Below are positions 34,856 to 46,000 of a stretch of DNA of 64,000 nt, piece by piece. The notes beneath the pieces are model-generated. The model ran no database searches and had not been told where the DNA came from. It was given only the letters and a program-made list of their open reading frames with translations. Where the stretch lies: the NCBI RefSeq assembly GCF_008274805.1, contig NZ_CP022579.1, positions 3,410,001 to 3,474,000 on the forward strand. Reading direction: 5' to 3'. The translations under genes and the position numbers were made by a program. The DNA comes from Oryzomicrobium terrae. GTDB taxonomy: Bacteria > Pseudomonadota > Gammaproteobacteria > Burkholderiales > Rhodocyclaceae. Within the stretch, counting starts at the first letter, position 1. Every line of letters starts with the position of its first letter.

Positions 34856-37770
34856 GCCTCAGCGCGACCTCACTCCAGTCCAAGGCCAATCCTCAGCAGC
34901 TTGAAGCCATTCTGGCCACCGATGGCCCGGTGCTGATCATTGCAGGCCCGGGCTCCGGCAAGACCTTCACCCTGGTTGAACGGATCGTCTACCTCATCAC
35001 CCACAAGGGAGTCGCCCCCGAGTCACTGCTGGTCGTCACCTTCACCGACAAGGCCGCGCGCGAGCTGACCACCCGCATCTCCAACCGGCTCGCCGAGCTG
35101 GACATCCAGTTCAATCTGAACGAAATGTACCTCGGTACCTTCCACTCCATCTGCCTGCGACTACTGGAGGACTACCGCGAGTTCACCCGGCTCAAGCGCA
35201 GCTTCACGCTGTTCGACCAGTTCGACCAGCAGTACTTCCTCTACCAGCACATCAAGGACTTCCGCACGCTACCAGACGCCGAGCTTGTCATGGGCGATGA
35301 CCAGACGGGCCGCTGGGCGCAGTCGGAGAACTTGCTCAAGTGGCTCAACAAAGTCAGCGAGGAAGCGCTCGACGCAACCACGCTTGCAGCGGCCCCTGAA
35401 CCAGAAGTCCGCGCGTTGGCCACCTGCTTCGCCAAGTACCAGGAGCTGCTGCACGAGCACAACTCGCTGGACTTCTCAGGCATCCAGTACGAGGCCTTGC
35501 AACTGCTGGAAAAGCGCCCCGAGGTGTTGGCACAACTGCGCGAAAAGCTCACCCACCTGATGGTGGACGAGTACCAGGACACCAACACCATTCAGGAACG
35601 CATCCTTCTGCTGCTGGCGGGCGAGCGCCGTAATCTGTGCGTGGTGGGCGACGACGACCAGGGCTTGTACCGCTTTCGCGGTGCCACCATCCGCAACATC
35701 CTGGAGTTCCCGGCGCTGTTCGATGAAGGCCAATGCAAGCAGATCAAGCTGACCGTCAACTACCGCTCGCACCCGGATATCATCCGCTTCTACAACGAAT
35801 GGATGAAGGAGCAGGTATGGGACGACGGCACGCGCGTGTTTCGCTTCGCCAAACAGATCGTCCCGCGCGAGGATGACTTCCCCGACCTGCCGACGGCGGT
35901 GCGGCTGGCCGCCAGTGACGATAAGGACGACACCACCAACTGGCACGCGGAGGTCCTGGCCTTCCTCAATGGCCTGAAGGACTCGGGCCAGCTTGCGGAC
36001 TGGAATCAGGTGGCCTTCTTGTTCCGCTCGGTCAAGAACGACAAGGTCGTGGCGCTGGCGCGCTTCCTCGAAGCGCAGGGCGTACCCGTGTTCTCGCCCC
36101 GCTCGAACATGTTCTTCGAGCGCGAGGAAATCCGCCTGATGATCGGCGCGCTGATCTTCCTCTTTCCGCAGTTCCCTAAGGTGCGTGCATGGGCAGAAGG
36201 TGTCACGCTGCCCATCTGGGACTACTACGACCAGCTTTGCTTCAAGCCCTTCACGGACGAGCTGCGAAAGCCGGAAAACAAGCCTCTGCTGGACTGGGCG
36301 CGCCCGCTGGCCAAGCGCCACGCCGTGCTGACGCAGAACACCGACTACGCCTTCTCCGGCCTGTTCTACCAGTTGCTGCAGTTTCCACTGTTCTCGCGCT
36401 TCCTCACCGAGGAGACAGTGCAAGGCGTGGATAAGGGACGCGCTGCGCGCAACCTTGGCATCTTCTCCAAGCTGCTCACCAAGTTCGAGTACCTGCACTT
36501 TGTCAGCGTGCTCAACCCGGAATGGCTGGAAAAGAACATTCGCGACCTGTTCAACCAGTTCCTGCGCTTCCTGCAGGATGGCGGCATCGGCGAGTACGAG
36601 GACGAGGCCGAGTACGCACCCAAGGGCTGCGTATCGTTTCTGACGATCCACCAATCCAAGGGACTGGAGTTTCCGGTGGTCGTGTGTGGCTCGCTGGAGG
36701 CTGTGCCGCGCAAGCAATACAGCGCGCTCGACGTGCTGCTGGAAGACGGCGGCTATCTCTCCAAGGAACGCTTCGAGCCGCTCGACCACATCAAGAACTT
36801 CGACTTCTGGCGGCTGTTCTACACCGCCTTCTCGCGCGCGCAGAACCTGCTGGTGCTGGCCGCGCAGGAGAAGCAGGGGCGCGGCAAGTCGCCGTCCAAA
36901 TACTTCGAGCGGCTGTTCTATGAGCTGCCCAGTTGGCGTGACGTTGATCTGTCGGCGCTCACCTTCGAGGCCGTCAAGCAGATCAACCTCAAGCGCGAAT
37001 ACTCCTTCACGTCGCACATCACGGTGTTTGAGAACTGCGCCGAGCAGTACCGCTTCTTCAAGGAACTGGAGTTCACGCCCATCCGCGAGAGCCCGATGCT
37101 GTTCGGTACCTTGGTGCACCAGACCATCGAGGACATTCACAAGACGGTTCTGCGCGGCGAGGAAGGCTCCATCACCCTGGACGGCATCAAGGGCTGGTTC
37201 TCGACCAACTACGCGATGCTCTCCAAGAAGGAGCGCGTCTACCTCGCGCCCTCCTCGCAACAGGCGGCGCTGCTGCACGTGCTGCGCTACTACGAGCGCG
37301 AGAACGGCAACTGGGATCGCATCAAGGAGGCGGAGGTCGAGATCTCGCTCATCAAGCAGCAGTACATCTTGAAGGGCAGCGTCGACCTGATCCGAGGTGA
37401 GAACGACACGGTCGAGATCATCGACTTCAAGTCGGAAAAGAAGCCCGACATGGAGAAGGATCGGGATCGCCTGCGCCAGTACCAGCACCAGTTGGAGGTC
37501 TACGCCCATTTGGTGGAAGAACGTACAGGCCAGAAGGTCAGCCGGATGCACCTGTACTACACCGGCGAGGACGGCGGGAACCCCTACGTCTCCTTCACCA
37601 AGGATGACCGCGCCATCGGCAAGACCATCGCGCGCTTCGACGACATCGTGGCGCGCATCGAGCGGCAGGACTACCAGATCGCTGCACGCCCGGCCAAGCT
37701 GTGCCAGAGCTGCGACATGCGCGCCTACTGCGACAACAAGAATTGGAAATTCAGGAAAAACGACAAATGA
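34852..37770 (+). CDS. UvrD-like helicase fused to Cas4/AddB-like Fe-S nuclease
   Basis: A 972-residue fusion. Residues 1-700 form an SF1A helicase with Walker A GPGSGKT (32-38), Walker B VDEYQDT (238-244) and later motifs including TIHQSKGLEFPVVV. Residues 725-965 form a RecB-family nuclease with D845 and D858-F-K860. Four cysteines in Cas4/AddB arrangement (C729, then C951-x2-C954-x5-C960) probably hold a 4Fe-4S cluster. ATP-driven unwinding coupled to cleavage resembles AddAB chemistry in one chain. It overlaps the HTH gene and the methyltransferase gene by 4 bases each. Confidence 0.9.
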   Translation: MSLSATSLQSKANPQQLEAILATDGPVLIIAGPGSGKTFTLVERIVYLITHKGVAPESLLVVTFTDKAARELTTRISNRLAELDIQFNLNEMYLGTFHSICLRLLEDYREFTRLKRSFTLFDQFDQQYFLYQHIKDFRTLPDAELVMGDDQTGRWAQSENLLKWLNKVSEEALDATTLAAAPEPEVRALATCFAKYQELLHEHNSLDFSGIQYEALQLLEKRPEVLAQLREKLTHLMVDEYQDTNTIQERILLLLAGERRNLCVVGDDDQGLYRFRGATIRNILEFPALFDEGQCKQIKLTVNYRSHPDIIRFYNEWMKEQVWDDGTRVFRFAKQIVPREDDFPDLPTAVRLAASDDKDDTTNWHAEVLAFLNGLKDSGQLADWNQVAFLFRSVKNDKVVALARFLEAQGVPVFSPRSNMFFEREEIRLMIGALIFLFPQFPKVRAWAEGVTLPIWDYYDQLCFKPFTDELRKPENKPLLDWARPLAKRHAVLTQNTDYAFSGLFYQLLQFPLFSRFLTEETVQGVDKGRAARNLGIFSKLLTKFEYLHFVSVLNPEWLEKNIRDLFNQFLRFLQDGGIGEYEDEAEYAPKGCVSFLTIHQSKGLEFPVVVCGSLEAVPRKQYSALDVLLEDGGYLSKERFEPLDHIKNFDFWRLFYTAFSRAQNLLVLAAQEKQGRGKSPSKYFERLFYELPSWRDVDLSALTFEAVKQINLKREYSFTSHITVFENCAEQYRFFKELEFTPIRESPMLFGTLVHQTIEDIHKTVLRGEEGSITLDGIKGWFSTNYAMLSKKERVYLAPSSQQAALLHVLRYYERENGNWDRIKEAEVEISLIKQQYILKGSVDLIRGENDTVEIIDFKSEKKPDMEKDRDRLRQYQHQLEVYAHLVEERTGQKVSRMHLYYTGEDGGNPYVSFTKDDRAIGKTIARFDDIVARIERQDYQIAARPAKLCQSCDMRAYCDNKNWKFRKNDK

Positions 37771-39713
37771 GCAAAACCACACCTGCGCAGGACAGCCTGC
37801 AACTGGCCACGCCCGATGGCGTCACCACCAACGTCGAGAAGTTCGAGTTCGAGCCAATCAAGGGTTACCCGATGCTCAACTGGCGCGGCAAGCGCCCGTT
37901 CACCTCGACGCAGTACTACCCGGCGCAGTTGAAGGAGGTCCACGGCGAAGAAGTGGATGGCTGGCGCAACAAGATTTTCTGGGGTGACAACCTGCAGGTG
38001 ATGAGCCATCTGCTGAGGCAGTTCAGGGGCAAAGTTGACCTGATCTACATTGACCCACCGTTTGACTCGAAGGCGGATTACAAGCTCAAAGTGCAGACGA
38101 AGGGCAAACAGGTGCTTGGCGACCAGAGCTCAATCGAGGAGAAACAGTACGGTGACATCTGGAGTAACGACGAGTACCTCCAGTTCATGTACGAGAGACT
38201 CGTTCTCCTGCGGGAACTGCTGGGGCCCACCGGGTCATTGTTTCTTCACTGCGACTGGCATCGCAATCACCACTTGCGCTGTCTGCTGGACGAAGTATTT
38301 GGCGCTAACAACTTTGTTAACGAAATTGTCTGGCGACGAAAAGGAGGGTCTGCGCTGGGTTCCATGTCTCGCCTGTCGACTGCCACGGATCGAATTCTTT
38401 GGTACGCGAAGTCCGACGCCTATCTGATCAACCCTGTGTTTGTCCCGGCAGATCAGGAGTACATCGATCAGCAGTTCCGATACACGGACCCCAACGGACG
38501 GCGATTCATGGTCAATGTGCTTCGCAGCCCTTCGCCACGGCCAAACCTGATGTATGACTATAAGGGCTACAAAACTCCGCCAAATGGGTGGGCAATCCCT
38601 TTAGAGACCATGCGGCAGTGGGATGCCGAGGGTCGCCTTTACTTTCCTGATTCGAAGACCAAGCAGATTTACAAGAAGATCTATCTCGATGAGTACAAAG
38701 GGCAGCAGATCAACGACCTCTGGGCTGACATTTCCACGCTGAAGGGGAATAACTCAGAGATCACGGGCTACCCGACCCAGAAGCCTGTAGAGCTCTTAGA
38801 TCGCGTTCTCGAACTCGCGTCATCGGTTGGGGGGCTTGTTCTTGACACGTTCATCGGATCGGGAACTACCGCGGTCGCTGCCGTTAAGAAGGGACGTCGC
38901 GTGATAGGCGCGGACATCAATCTGGGCGCAATCCAAACGACAACCAGACGCCTCGTAGGAGCAGCTGCAGAACTAGGCCAGAAGTCGCTCGGCGACGAGA
39001 TCAGACATTTCACGGGATTCGAGATCCACAACGTCAACCATTACGACATTTTCCGCAACCCCATCCAAGCCAAGGAACTGCTAATAGAAGCCTTGGAAGT
39101 TCAGAAGCTGGAGTTCAGCACGGTGTTCGACGGTGAGAAGGACGGGCGCATGGTCAAGATCATGCCCGTCAACCGCATCGCCACGCGCGCCGACCTGAAC
39201 GAGCTGATCGCGGGTTTCGACTACAAGGCCTGGGAACGCAAGCAGAACGAAAGCTCGAACCGCCCGATCGAGAAGATCACGCTCGTCTGTATGGGGCACG
39301 AGCCTGACTTGGCCGCTCAACTGGAGTTGGCCGCCAAGCCCTTCAAGATCGACGTTGAGGTGGTGGACATCCTGCGAGACAAGGCCGATCTGGAATTCAA
39401 GCGCGACTCGCAGGCCAAGGTTGTCATCAAGAACGGCGAGCTGGTCATCGAAAAGTTCTACCCGATGAACCTGCTACAGAAGCTCTCGCTGCAGAAGGAG
39501 TCGGTCGATGACTGGAAGGAGCTGGTCGAGTCCGTACTGATCGACTGGAACTACGACGGCGCGGTGCTGCAACCGGCAGTGGTGGACATCCCTGACAAGG
39601 GCGAGATGGTCAAGGGCGCGTACAAGGTCCCAGGCGATGCGGGCACGATCCGCGTGAAGATCACCGATCTGCTGTCGGAATCCTGGGAAGGGAGCGTCAG
39701 CAATGGCGACTAA
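37767..39713 (+). CDS. Type III-like DNA methyltransferase (Mod)
   Basis: A 648-residue N6-adenine/N4-cytosine methyltransferase. The catalytic motif DPPF (96-99) precedes the SAM motif FIGSGTT (362-368), the beta-class order typical of type III Mod. A long C-terminal region (about 400-648) probably carries subunit contacts. ATG 37767 overlaps the helicase stop, and the gene overlaps the Res gene by 11 bases. It would mark host DNA while Res attacks unmodified DNA. Confidence 0.88.
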   Translation: MSKTTPAQDSLQLATPDGVTTNVEKFEFEPIKGYPMLNWRGKRPFTSTQYYPAQLKEVHGEEVDGWRNKIFWGDNLQVMSHLLRQFRGKVDLIYIDPPFDSKADYKLKVQTKGKQVLGDQSSIEEKQYGDIWSNDEYLQFMYERLVLLRELLGPTGSLFLHCDWHRNHHLRCLLDEVFGANNFVNEIVWRRKGGSALGSMSRLSTATDRILWYAKSDAYLINPVFVPADQEYIDQQFRYTDPNGRRFMVNVLRSPSPRPNLMYDYKGYKTPPNGWAIPLETMRQWDAEGRLYFPDSKTKQIYKKIYLDEYKGQQINDLWADISTLKGNNSEITGYPTQKPVELLDRVLELASSVGGLVLDTFIGSGTTAVAAVKKGRRVIGADINLGAIQTTTRRLVGAAAELGQKSLGDEIRHFTGFEIHNVNHYDIFRNPIQAKELLIEALEVQKLEFSTVFDGEKDGRMVKIMPVNRIATRADLNELIAGFDYKAWERKQNESSNRPIEKITLVCMGHEPDLAAQLELAAKPFKIDVEVVDILRDKADLEFKRDSQAKVVIKNGELVIEKFYPMNLLQKLSLQKESVDDWKELVESVLIDWNYDGAVLQPAVVDIPDKGEMVKGAYKVPGDAGTIRVKITDLLSESWEGSVSNGD

Positions 39714-42387
39714 GCGCGCAGGCAAGGCGGTGAGCGCTTCGCTCGACTTCGCCTTCTTCCAGTTTCTCTGGCAGTTCTATCAGGCCAACCGAGGCACGAT
39801 CCGCACGCACTATAAGGAACTGACACGCAAGTTCCTCGACTTCAACAACCCTGAGAGGAACCCGAAGTCCTTCCTGCGCCAACCTCAGTTCGAGGCACTG
39901 GAAACCTACGTCTTTCTCAAGGAGTTCCTCGGCAACGCGAAGGTCGAGGAAATCTTCCAGCAGTGGTTCGAGAAACAGGGGCGCTTCGCAGAGCGTGCCG
40001 AGGGTGGAGTGGTCTCCGGCAAAGCGGGGCAAGTGGGCCTGTTCGATGCTGTCACGCAGGATCAGTACAAGGCCGTGTTTGCGGCAATGCGCAAGAACTC
40101 GCGTGCCTACCCAAACTACATCTTCGCTCTGACGATGGGTACAGGCAAGACCATCCTGATGGCAACCTGCATCTTCTACGAGTTCCTGCTGGGCAACAAA
40201 TTCGAGAAAGACGCGCGCTACTGCCACAACGCCTTGGTGTTCGCTCCTGACAAGACGGTGTTGCAGTCTCTGAAGGAAATCGAGTCCTTCGATATGACCC
40301 GTGTCGTACCGCCAGAGTACGTGAATTTCCTGACTATCCACCTGCGCTTCCACTACCTCGAAGAAGCAGGCACCTCGCTCGACACACTGGATCGTTCGCG
40401 CTTCAACATCATCGTCTCCAACACGCAGAAGATCATCCTCAAGCGCCAGCACAAGGAAAAGACTTCTGTCGACAAGCTGTTCGGCGCGACCGGCGAACCC
40501 CTCGCTGCCAATGGCGTCTATGCCGATGCCGCCGACCTCTACAACTTCGACCAGCCCGAGGAAGAAGGCGAGCTCACCACCAATCAGCGCTTCGAAAAGC
40601 TGCGCCGCCTGGAGCAATTGGGCATCTTCGTGGACGAGGCCCACCACGCCTTCGGCAAGGCGCTGGCCAAGGACATGGGCGTCGGGGCCAAGGAAACCGA
40701 CACCAGCCTGCGCACGACCATCGACATCCTAGCCGCCAGCCTGAACGCGGCGGGCACGCGGGTGGTGGCCTGCTACAACTACACCGGCACGCCCTATGTG
40801 GGGCGCGAGGTGTTGCCGGAAGTGGTCTACGCCTACGGCCTCAAGGAGGCCATCGACAAGGGTTTCCTCAAGAAGGTGACGCTGCACGGCTACGCCAACA
40901 CTCGCACCGACGAGTTCGTCGACATCGCCATCGAGAACTTCCTGAAGGAATCTGGCGAGTTGCGCCCGGAGGGGCTGCTGCCCAAGTTGGCTTTTTTTGC
41001 GGCCACCATCGACGAGCTGACGGGCGAACTGCGACCTGCGGTGGAACGTGCGCTGCTCAAGCACGGCATCCCGACATCGCGCATCCTGGTGAACGTGGGC
41101 GACGACAAGCTCACTACCAACGACGACATCCGCGAATTCAATCGACTGGACACCGAAGGGTCGGAAAAGCAGTTCATCCTGCTAGTCAATAAAGGCCGCG
41201 AAGGTTGGAACTGCCGCTCGCTGTTCGGCGTAGGCCTGTTCCGCGAGCCCAAGTCAAAGGTGTTCGTGCTGCAGGCCACGATGCGCTGTCTACGCGCCAT
41301 CGGGCAGGCCCAGCACACCGGCCACGTATTCCTCTCGGACGACAACCTCAACACGCTGAACGACGAGCTGCAGCAGAACTTCCGCATCAGCGCGGACGAG
41401 CTGCAAAAAACCGGCAAGGACAAAGAGCGCGTTGAAGTGCGAGTGGTCGAGCCCCCGGTCAAGATCAAGCTAGTGCGCGTGCGCAAGCAGTACCAGATGC
41501 GCGAGAAGGCACTGGTTCCTGGCCAGAGGCTGGGAATCGACCGCGCCGACAAGGAAGTCTGGAACACGTTGGTGGAAAAGTACCGCTTGATCGAAACGCA
41601 GCAAGACGGGCTGACCGCTGCCGACGCAGCGCGCGCGTCCGGTAGTCGTACCTTCGATTTGACCTCGCGCCGGGAAAAGCGAGCCTTCTCACGGCTGTCA
41701 CTGGTGGCCGAGGTGTCCCGCTATCTCAACCGAAGCCCGCTGGAGATCGAGGAGCTGCTCGACGCGACGAAGGAAGGCACCGACGAATTGGTGGCCATCA
41801 CCAATGAGTTCAACGAACTGCTCTACGACGAGATCATCCCGCGCCTGTTCCGCCAGCTCTACGACCTGGACGAGTCGCAGCAAACCGAGGAGCACGAGGT
41901 CGATCTGATCAAGCTGCCCCCGAACGGCTACTACGAGGTATCGGCGGCGAAGGACAAGATCGTCCGGATGCACGACGGGCAGATCAAAGACGAGGAGCGC
42001 GCCAAGAGCTTCCACCTCGACACCTACTGCTTCGACTCGGGCTCAGAGAACTGGTTGTTCTGGGATCTGCTGCGCGAGCAGCGGGTGAAGAAGATCTACT
42101 TCACCGGGATGCTGACCCACGGTCAGTCCGACTTCTTCATCCAGTACATCGACCCAGACTCGCGCACCGTGCGCAGCTACTACCCCGACTTCATCTTTCA
42201 GCGTGAAGAGCCGGATGGCAGCCTGAAGTATGTGATCGTCGAAGTGAAGGCCGACAACCAGATCGAGGATGCTGTGGTGCAAGCCAAGAAGGACTTCGCC
42301 CAGCAGATCGCGGTGGCCAGCGGGATGGAGTACCGCATTCTCAAGTCGTCCGACGCTGATAAACGACACTTCAGAGTGTTGCTCTGA
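39703..42387 (+). CDS. Type III-like restriction helicase-nuclease (Res)
   Basis: An 894-residue SF2 helicase. Walker A is MGTGKT (about 145-150), Walker B VDEAHHAFG (about 310-318), and the second RecA fold includes LLVNKGREGWNCRSLFGVGLF. The C-terminal PD-(D/E)xK nuclease is seen as PDF near 827 and IVEVKAD near 845. This is the Res subunit pattern. It overlaps mod by 11 bases, so the two are made together. A terminator follows the stop. Confidence 0.88.
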   Translation: MATKRAGKAVSASLDFAFFQFLWQFYQANRGTIRTHYKELTRKFLDFNNPERNPKSFLRQPQFEALETYVFLKEFLGNAKVEEIFQQWFEKQGRFAERAEGGVVSGKAGQVGLFDAVTQDQYKAVFAAMRKNSRAYPNYIFALTMGTGKTILMATCIFYEFLLGNKFEKDARYCHNALVFAPDKTVLQSLKEIESFDMTRVVPPEYVNFLTIHLRFHYLEEAGTSLDTLDRSRFNIIVSNTQKIILKRQHKEKTSVDKLFGATGEPLAANGVYADAADLYNFDQPEEEGELTTNQRFEKLRRLEQLGIFVDEAHHAFGKALAKDMGVGAKETDTSLRTTIDILAASLNAAGTRVVACYNYTGTPYVGREVLPEVVYAYGLKEAIDKGFLKKVTLHGYANTRTDEFVDIAIENFLKESGELRPEGLLPKLAFFAATIDELTGELRPAVERALLKHGIPTSRILVNVGDDKLTTNDDIREFNRLDTEGSEKQFILLVNKGREGWNCRSLFGVGLFREPKSKVFVLQATMRCLRAIGQAQHTGHVFLSDDNLNTLNDELQQNFRISADELQKTGKDKERVEVRVVEPPVKIKLVRVRKQYQMREKALVPGQRLGIDRADKEVWNTLVEKYRLIETQQDGLTAADAARASGSRTFDLTSRREKRAFSRLSLVAEVSRYLNRSPLEIEELLDATKEGTDELVAITNEFNELLYDEIIPRLFRQLYDLDESQQTEEHEVDLIKLPPNGYYEVSAAKDKIVRMHDGQIKDEERAKSFHLDTYCFDSGSENWLFWDLLREQRVKKIYFTGMLTHGQSDFFIQYIDPDSRTVRSYYPDFIFQREEPDGSLKYVIVEVKADNQIEDAVVQAKKDFAQQIAVASGMEYRILKSSDADKRHFRVLL

Positions 42388-42527
42388 AAAGCTAGCGTCG
42401 ACCATCTGAAAAGGTTGCCGTCCAGTGTGATTATTCGTTGAAGGGCTGCTTATCGACACACTGCTTATTGAGTCAGCGAAATGACCGAATAGCCGTTTTG
42501 GCCAAAGACCGGAAGGTCCAGAAACAC

Positions 42528-42551
42528 AAAGCCCGGCATTCGCCGGGCTTT
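42528..42551 (+). terminator. Terminator of the HTH-UvrD-Mod-Res operon
   Basis: AAAGCCCGGC-ATTC-GCCGGGCTTT, a perfect 10-bp stem with flanking A/T, 141 bases after the Res stop. Confidence 0.75.
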
Positions 42552-43071
42552 GATCATTTACTGTCTGAGGGGGTCAGTCGCCTTGATACTGCAATTACTG
42601 TGGAGCGCGCTTCAGGACATCAACAGTGTAGTGGGAGTCCTCTAGCCTCGGCTCCCCCAAACTGAAGTGAATCCACTTGAACTCATCCCGCCGCCGCCCT
42701 ACACTATGCGCATCAGCTTATCGCTGACGGCCCCGCGGCTCCGAAATGCTGCGCTGATAAATTGATCGGTTTTTTGCCATCAAGCATGGTGTAACCACCA
42801 TGATCCAAGCGCCACTCCCTCCGGCGCTCACAAAAGCCTCACGACTTCTCTCAGTCGTTGGCCTTCATCAATTGGCCTTCGCGCCAAGCCCAAGGCAGCT
42901 TATCGAGTTCCCCACTCGTATGCCGTCGCGCAATCCGCGCCACCCACCGCACCTCCCTTGATTCGATTCGCGAAGCCTCACTCTTCGCCACGTTCGCTCG
43001 CCCTGTAAAAATCGCTTAGGTTTTCCAGGCGGGCGGCTATTTTCTGTTTTCCACCCATTTCGCATTGCAGT
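42552..43071. other. Spacer upstream of the giant recombinase gene
   Basis: About 520 bases without a supported gene. It contains a perfect inverted repeat CATGGTG-TAAC-CACCATG (42785-42802). No good Shine-Dalgarno lies before the recombinase ATG. Confidence 0.5.
42785..42802. repeat. Perfect inverted repeat CATGGTG-TAAC-CACCATG
   Basis: 7-bp arms with a 4-nt spacer, 270 bases upstream of the triple-recombinase gene. It could be a recombinase or regulator binding site; no second copy was found downstream of the gene pair. Confidence 0.5.
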
Positions 43072-46000
43072 ATGGATACCCGTCCGCACACTTCCCCTGT
43101 GCAATCATCACAGGAAGTTTCGCCTCGTTTTCCTGCAGAAAAGGGAGCGCTGTCTGCTCAGCCCAGCCTGGATTTCGACGACGCTCTTCACCTCTGCATC
43201 GAGGTTTTTCGTCTTGGCGACGACCGACTAGGCTTGACCCCACTGCTCCAGCAACTGGTGATCGACGCCAGATGGTTGGTGCAGAACTATGCGCAGCCCA
43301 ACTGGGTTCGGCAGCTTTCCGAATTGCTCAAGGAGGTCGCCCCAACTGAGGATGCCATTAGCCAGATTAACCTTGAGGCTGAGCGTGTGCGCACCTTTCG
43401 CGGCAGCCTCGCTAAAACCCTGCTTTCCGAGCCCAAAGGAAGTCATCCTCCATCAGTCCGTCTGGTTTATCGCCAGTGGCGAGGCTTGCTGTGCTTGACT
43501 GCGCTGGCCGAGCGTAGACCGATCTCGTCTACCTTGGCCACGGCACTGCGCCAAGCTGGCGGCAGCAAAGCGCCCCCTCTACCAGCCTTCCATAAGGAAG
43601 CTATCGACGCCCAACTTCTACAGCTCGATCCTGACTCACCCCAGGCAAGACTTTGGGCTTACTTCCGTGACGGCTGGGGTAGAGAGCTTCCCTCCCCATT
43701 CAGATCCATTGTTCCCCGCAGCCAGGCTCCTCAGACGACGGATGTCGCACTCTCGCCAACGACATCTCTCCTCCCTGACTCTCCAGCTACAGCTGTATCC
43801 CCTAGAGAATTCAAAGAGCGGGCGGATCTTCTCTCTGGCTACAAGGCGCAGGTTGGTTTGGCAGGCCTTCGGGTTTTCTCGGGGATTGGAGATTTGCCGC
43901 TTTGCCTGCTGCCGATGGAACTGGAGGCAATCCTGCCCAAAATCCTCGCCTGGCGATCAGGCGCCTATCGAGAAAGTTATCTATGCGTTCTGCTTACTCT
44001 GCTGACGCGCGTAATGCCCGGTCGTTACCACGACCTCCCTCTACAGAAGACGTTGTCCCCGGCCATCTGGCTGGATCTGGAGGGCGGTGGTTTTGAGTGG
44101 AATCTGAGTCAGGTCATTACCAGTCACAACGGTGAAGAGGGTTATCAGCCGCAGCCGGAGGACATCTACTTCCACGTCCCACTCCCCCTCTGTCTGATCG
44201 AGGATCTCCGGCAGCTCAGGCAGCCGGAGTATCAAAGCGTGGGGGACTTTTTTGGAGACCGAATCGATGATATTGCCCGTAACACCAAACGCCTATTGCG
44301 TGAGCTCGCAGGCACATCACATCGCCCGACGCTGACCCGTCTCAGCCATAGTTGGGGGCGCTATCTACTCCATCTGTGTCGGGATGAGGCCTATGCCTCA
44401 GCCCTCAGTCTGGATTTCACGCTCGGCACCACAGCCAATTTCAATTACACCCGCCTGCAAGGCAAGCGGGTTCTCCATATTCTGCAGTCTGTGTATGACC
44501 GCCTGGGGCTCGGGTCTCATGCTCGAAAAGGGGAGCTGCCGGATGTAGGGAGCCAACGCGCGACACGGGGTGAGCAGCACCGAGCCTTGCTTCTGAACTG
44601 CACACAGACCATCCATACCCACTACCAGCAGCTCAGCAAACGCGCTTCCTATAACGAACTCCTGGGCTGCCACAACCAGATCGCACTGCATACCTATGCA
44701 CTGACCAAGTTTGTATTGGGGACTCGCGCACAACAGGAAGAGTGCCTCACTGCAGAGCGGGTCGACCTACCCCACGCGCTGATGCTGGTCAGTGACAAGC
44801 GCACCTCCCACTATCACCTGGAGCGCTTAATCGGGATTCCGCCGTGGCCACTGGGGTATCTCGTTTTTTATCAACAGTGGCTGGATGCGCTGGCCTACCG
44901 ACTTGATCGCCACAACCGGCGCCTGGCGAAGGCGATCCGGCTGAGCGTGGTACAGGCATCGTCCAGTCCGTTGCCCTGGTTTTTTAGGCTGTCGTACCAG
45001 GGGCAACCGGAAGCACTCGGATCACCTGATCTAGCTGAACTGTTTACTCGCTTCGGATGTGCCAACAATGCCGGACGACACACGGTCGATGCCGTGTTGC
45101 GTGAAGCGGGCATCGATAGCGCCAGCATCATGGGTTGGGCCGGGCGAGGGAATCCAGGACAGGAACTTTTTGGTCCTTGGTCGTTAGCGATTCCGGAACC
45201 ATGGGCAAAGACTTGTGCTGAGCAACTCAACCAGTGGCTCATTCGCCAGGGTCTTCCTTCGGCACCTACTCTCAAGGGGCGCCAACTTACTAGTACGCCC
45301 AATGCCCTGCAGCAGACGTATTGCCCAGAACGCTTGGCGCAGTTGCCACCGAGCTTGCTGACATCCGAAGTGACGACGCCTTGTCCCTTCCCGTCGACGA
45401 TTCTCAGCGAACTGCGGCGCGATGAAGTCGTTCGCCGTCAGTGGCAAAAAGCAGGTGCCGCACTGCACTGGGGCAGCATTGCCTGCGCGCTGGTCATCGA
45501 GGATGGCGTTTGCCTGACCGAAGAACTCTCATTAATTCTGGAGGCCATCGACCAGGAGCAAATCCATCACGTCGGCATCCATAGCTTCGTGGATATCTCG
45601 ATGCCCAGCCTCGGCATTCGTCGGGTTTGGTTATCCCGCATCACACGGGCGTTACTGCACCAGTTCATGCCCAGGCGGGAAGCACTCCCCACGGCGCAGG
45701 TCCTCGATAGTCAGATTGCCGCCTGTCTGCCGGGGTGCGGCATTTCGGGTATGCAAGCCTTGGTCGCCGCTGCCTTGGCATATCTCACCATTCACCTGCC
45801 CACGCTGTTGAGTCGCTGGTGCTGTGGTGAAGCCATTGCTAGAACCACGCGGCCGCAGAGTGTCGCCCGCCACTTTATAAATCGTTGTGAGCCGCTTCAG
45901 CCCAGTGAGCTCAAAAGTAAAAAACGCCGCACGTCCACTTCTCTGGCCGTCTTGTTGAGTTCGGCAAGCCGTCAGATTGAGCGGGGTGCCAGTGATGCCA

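Noticed and set aside
30490-42387. Assignment to BREX or DISARM
   Set aside because: No PglZ/PglX, BrxC or DrmB/DUF1998 partners; Mod is beta-class type III-like.
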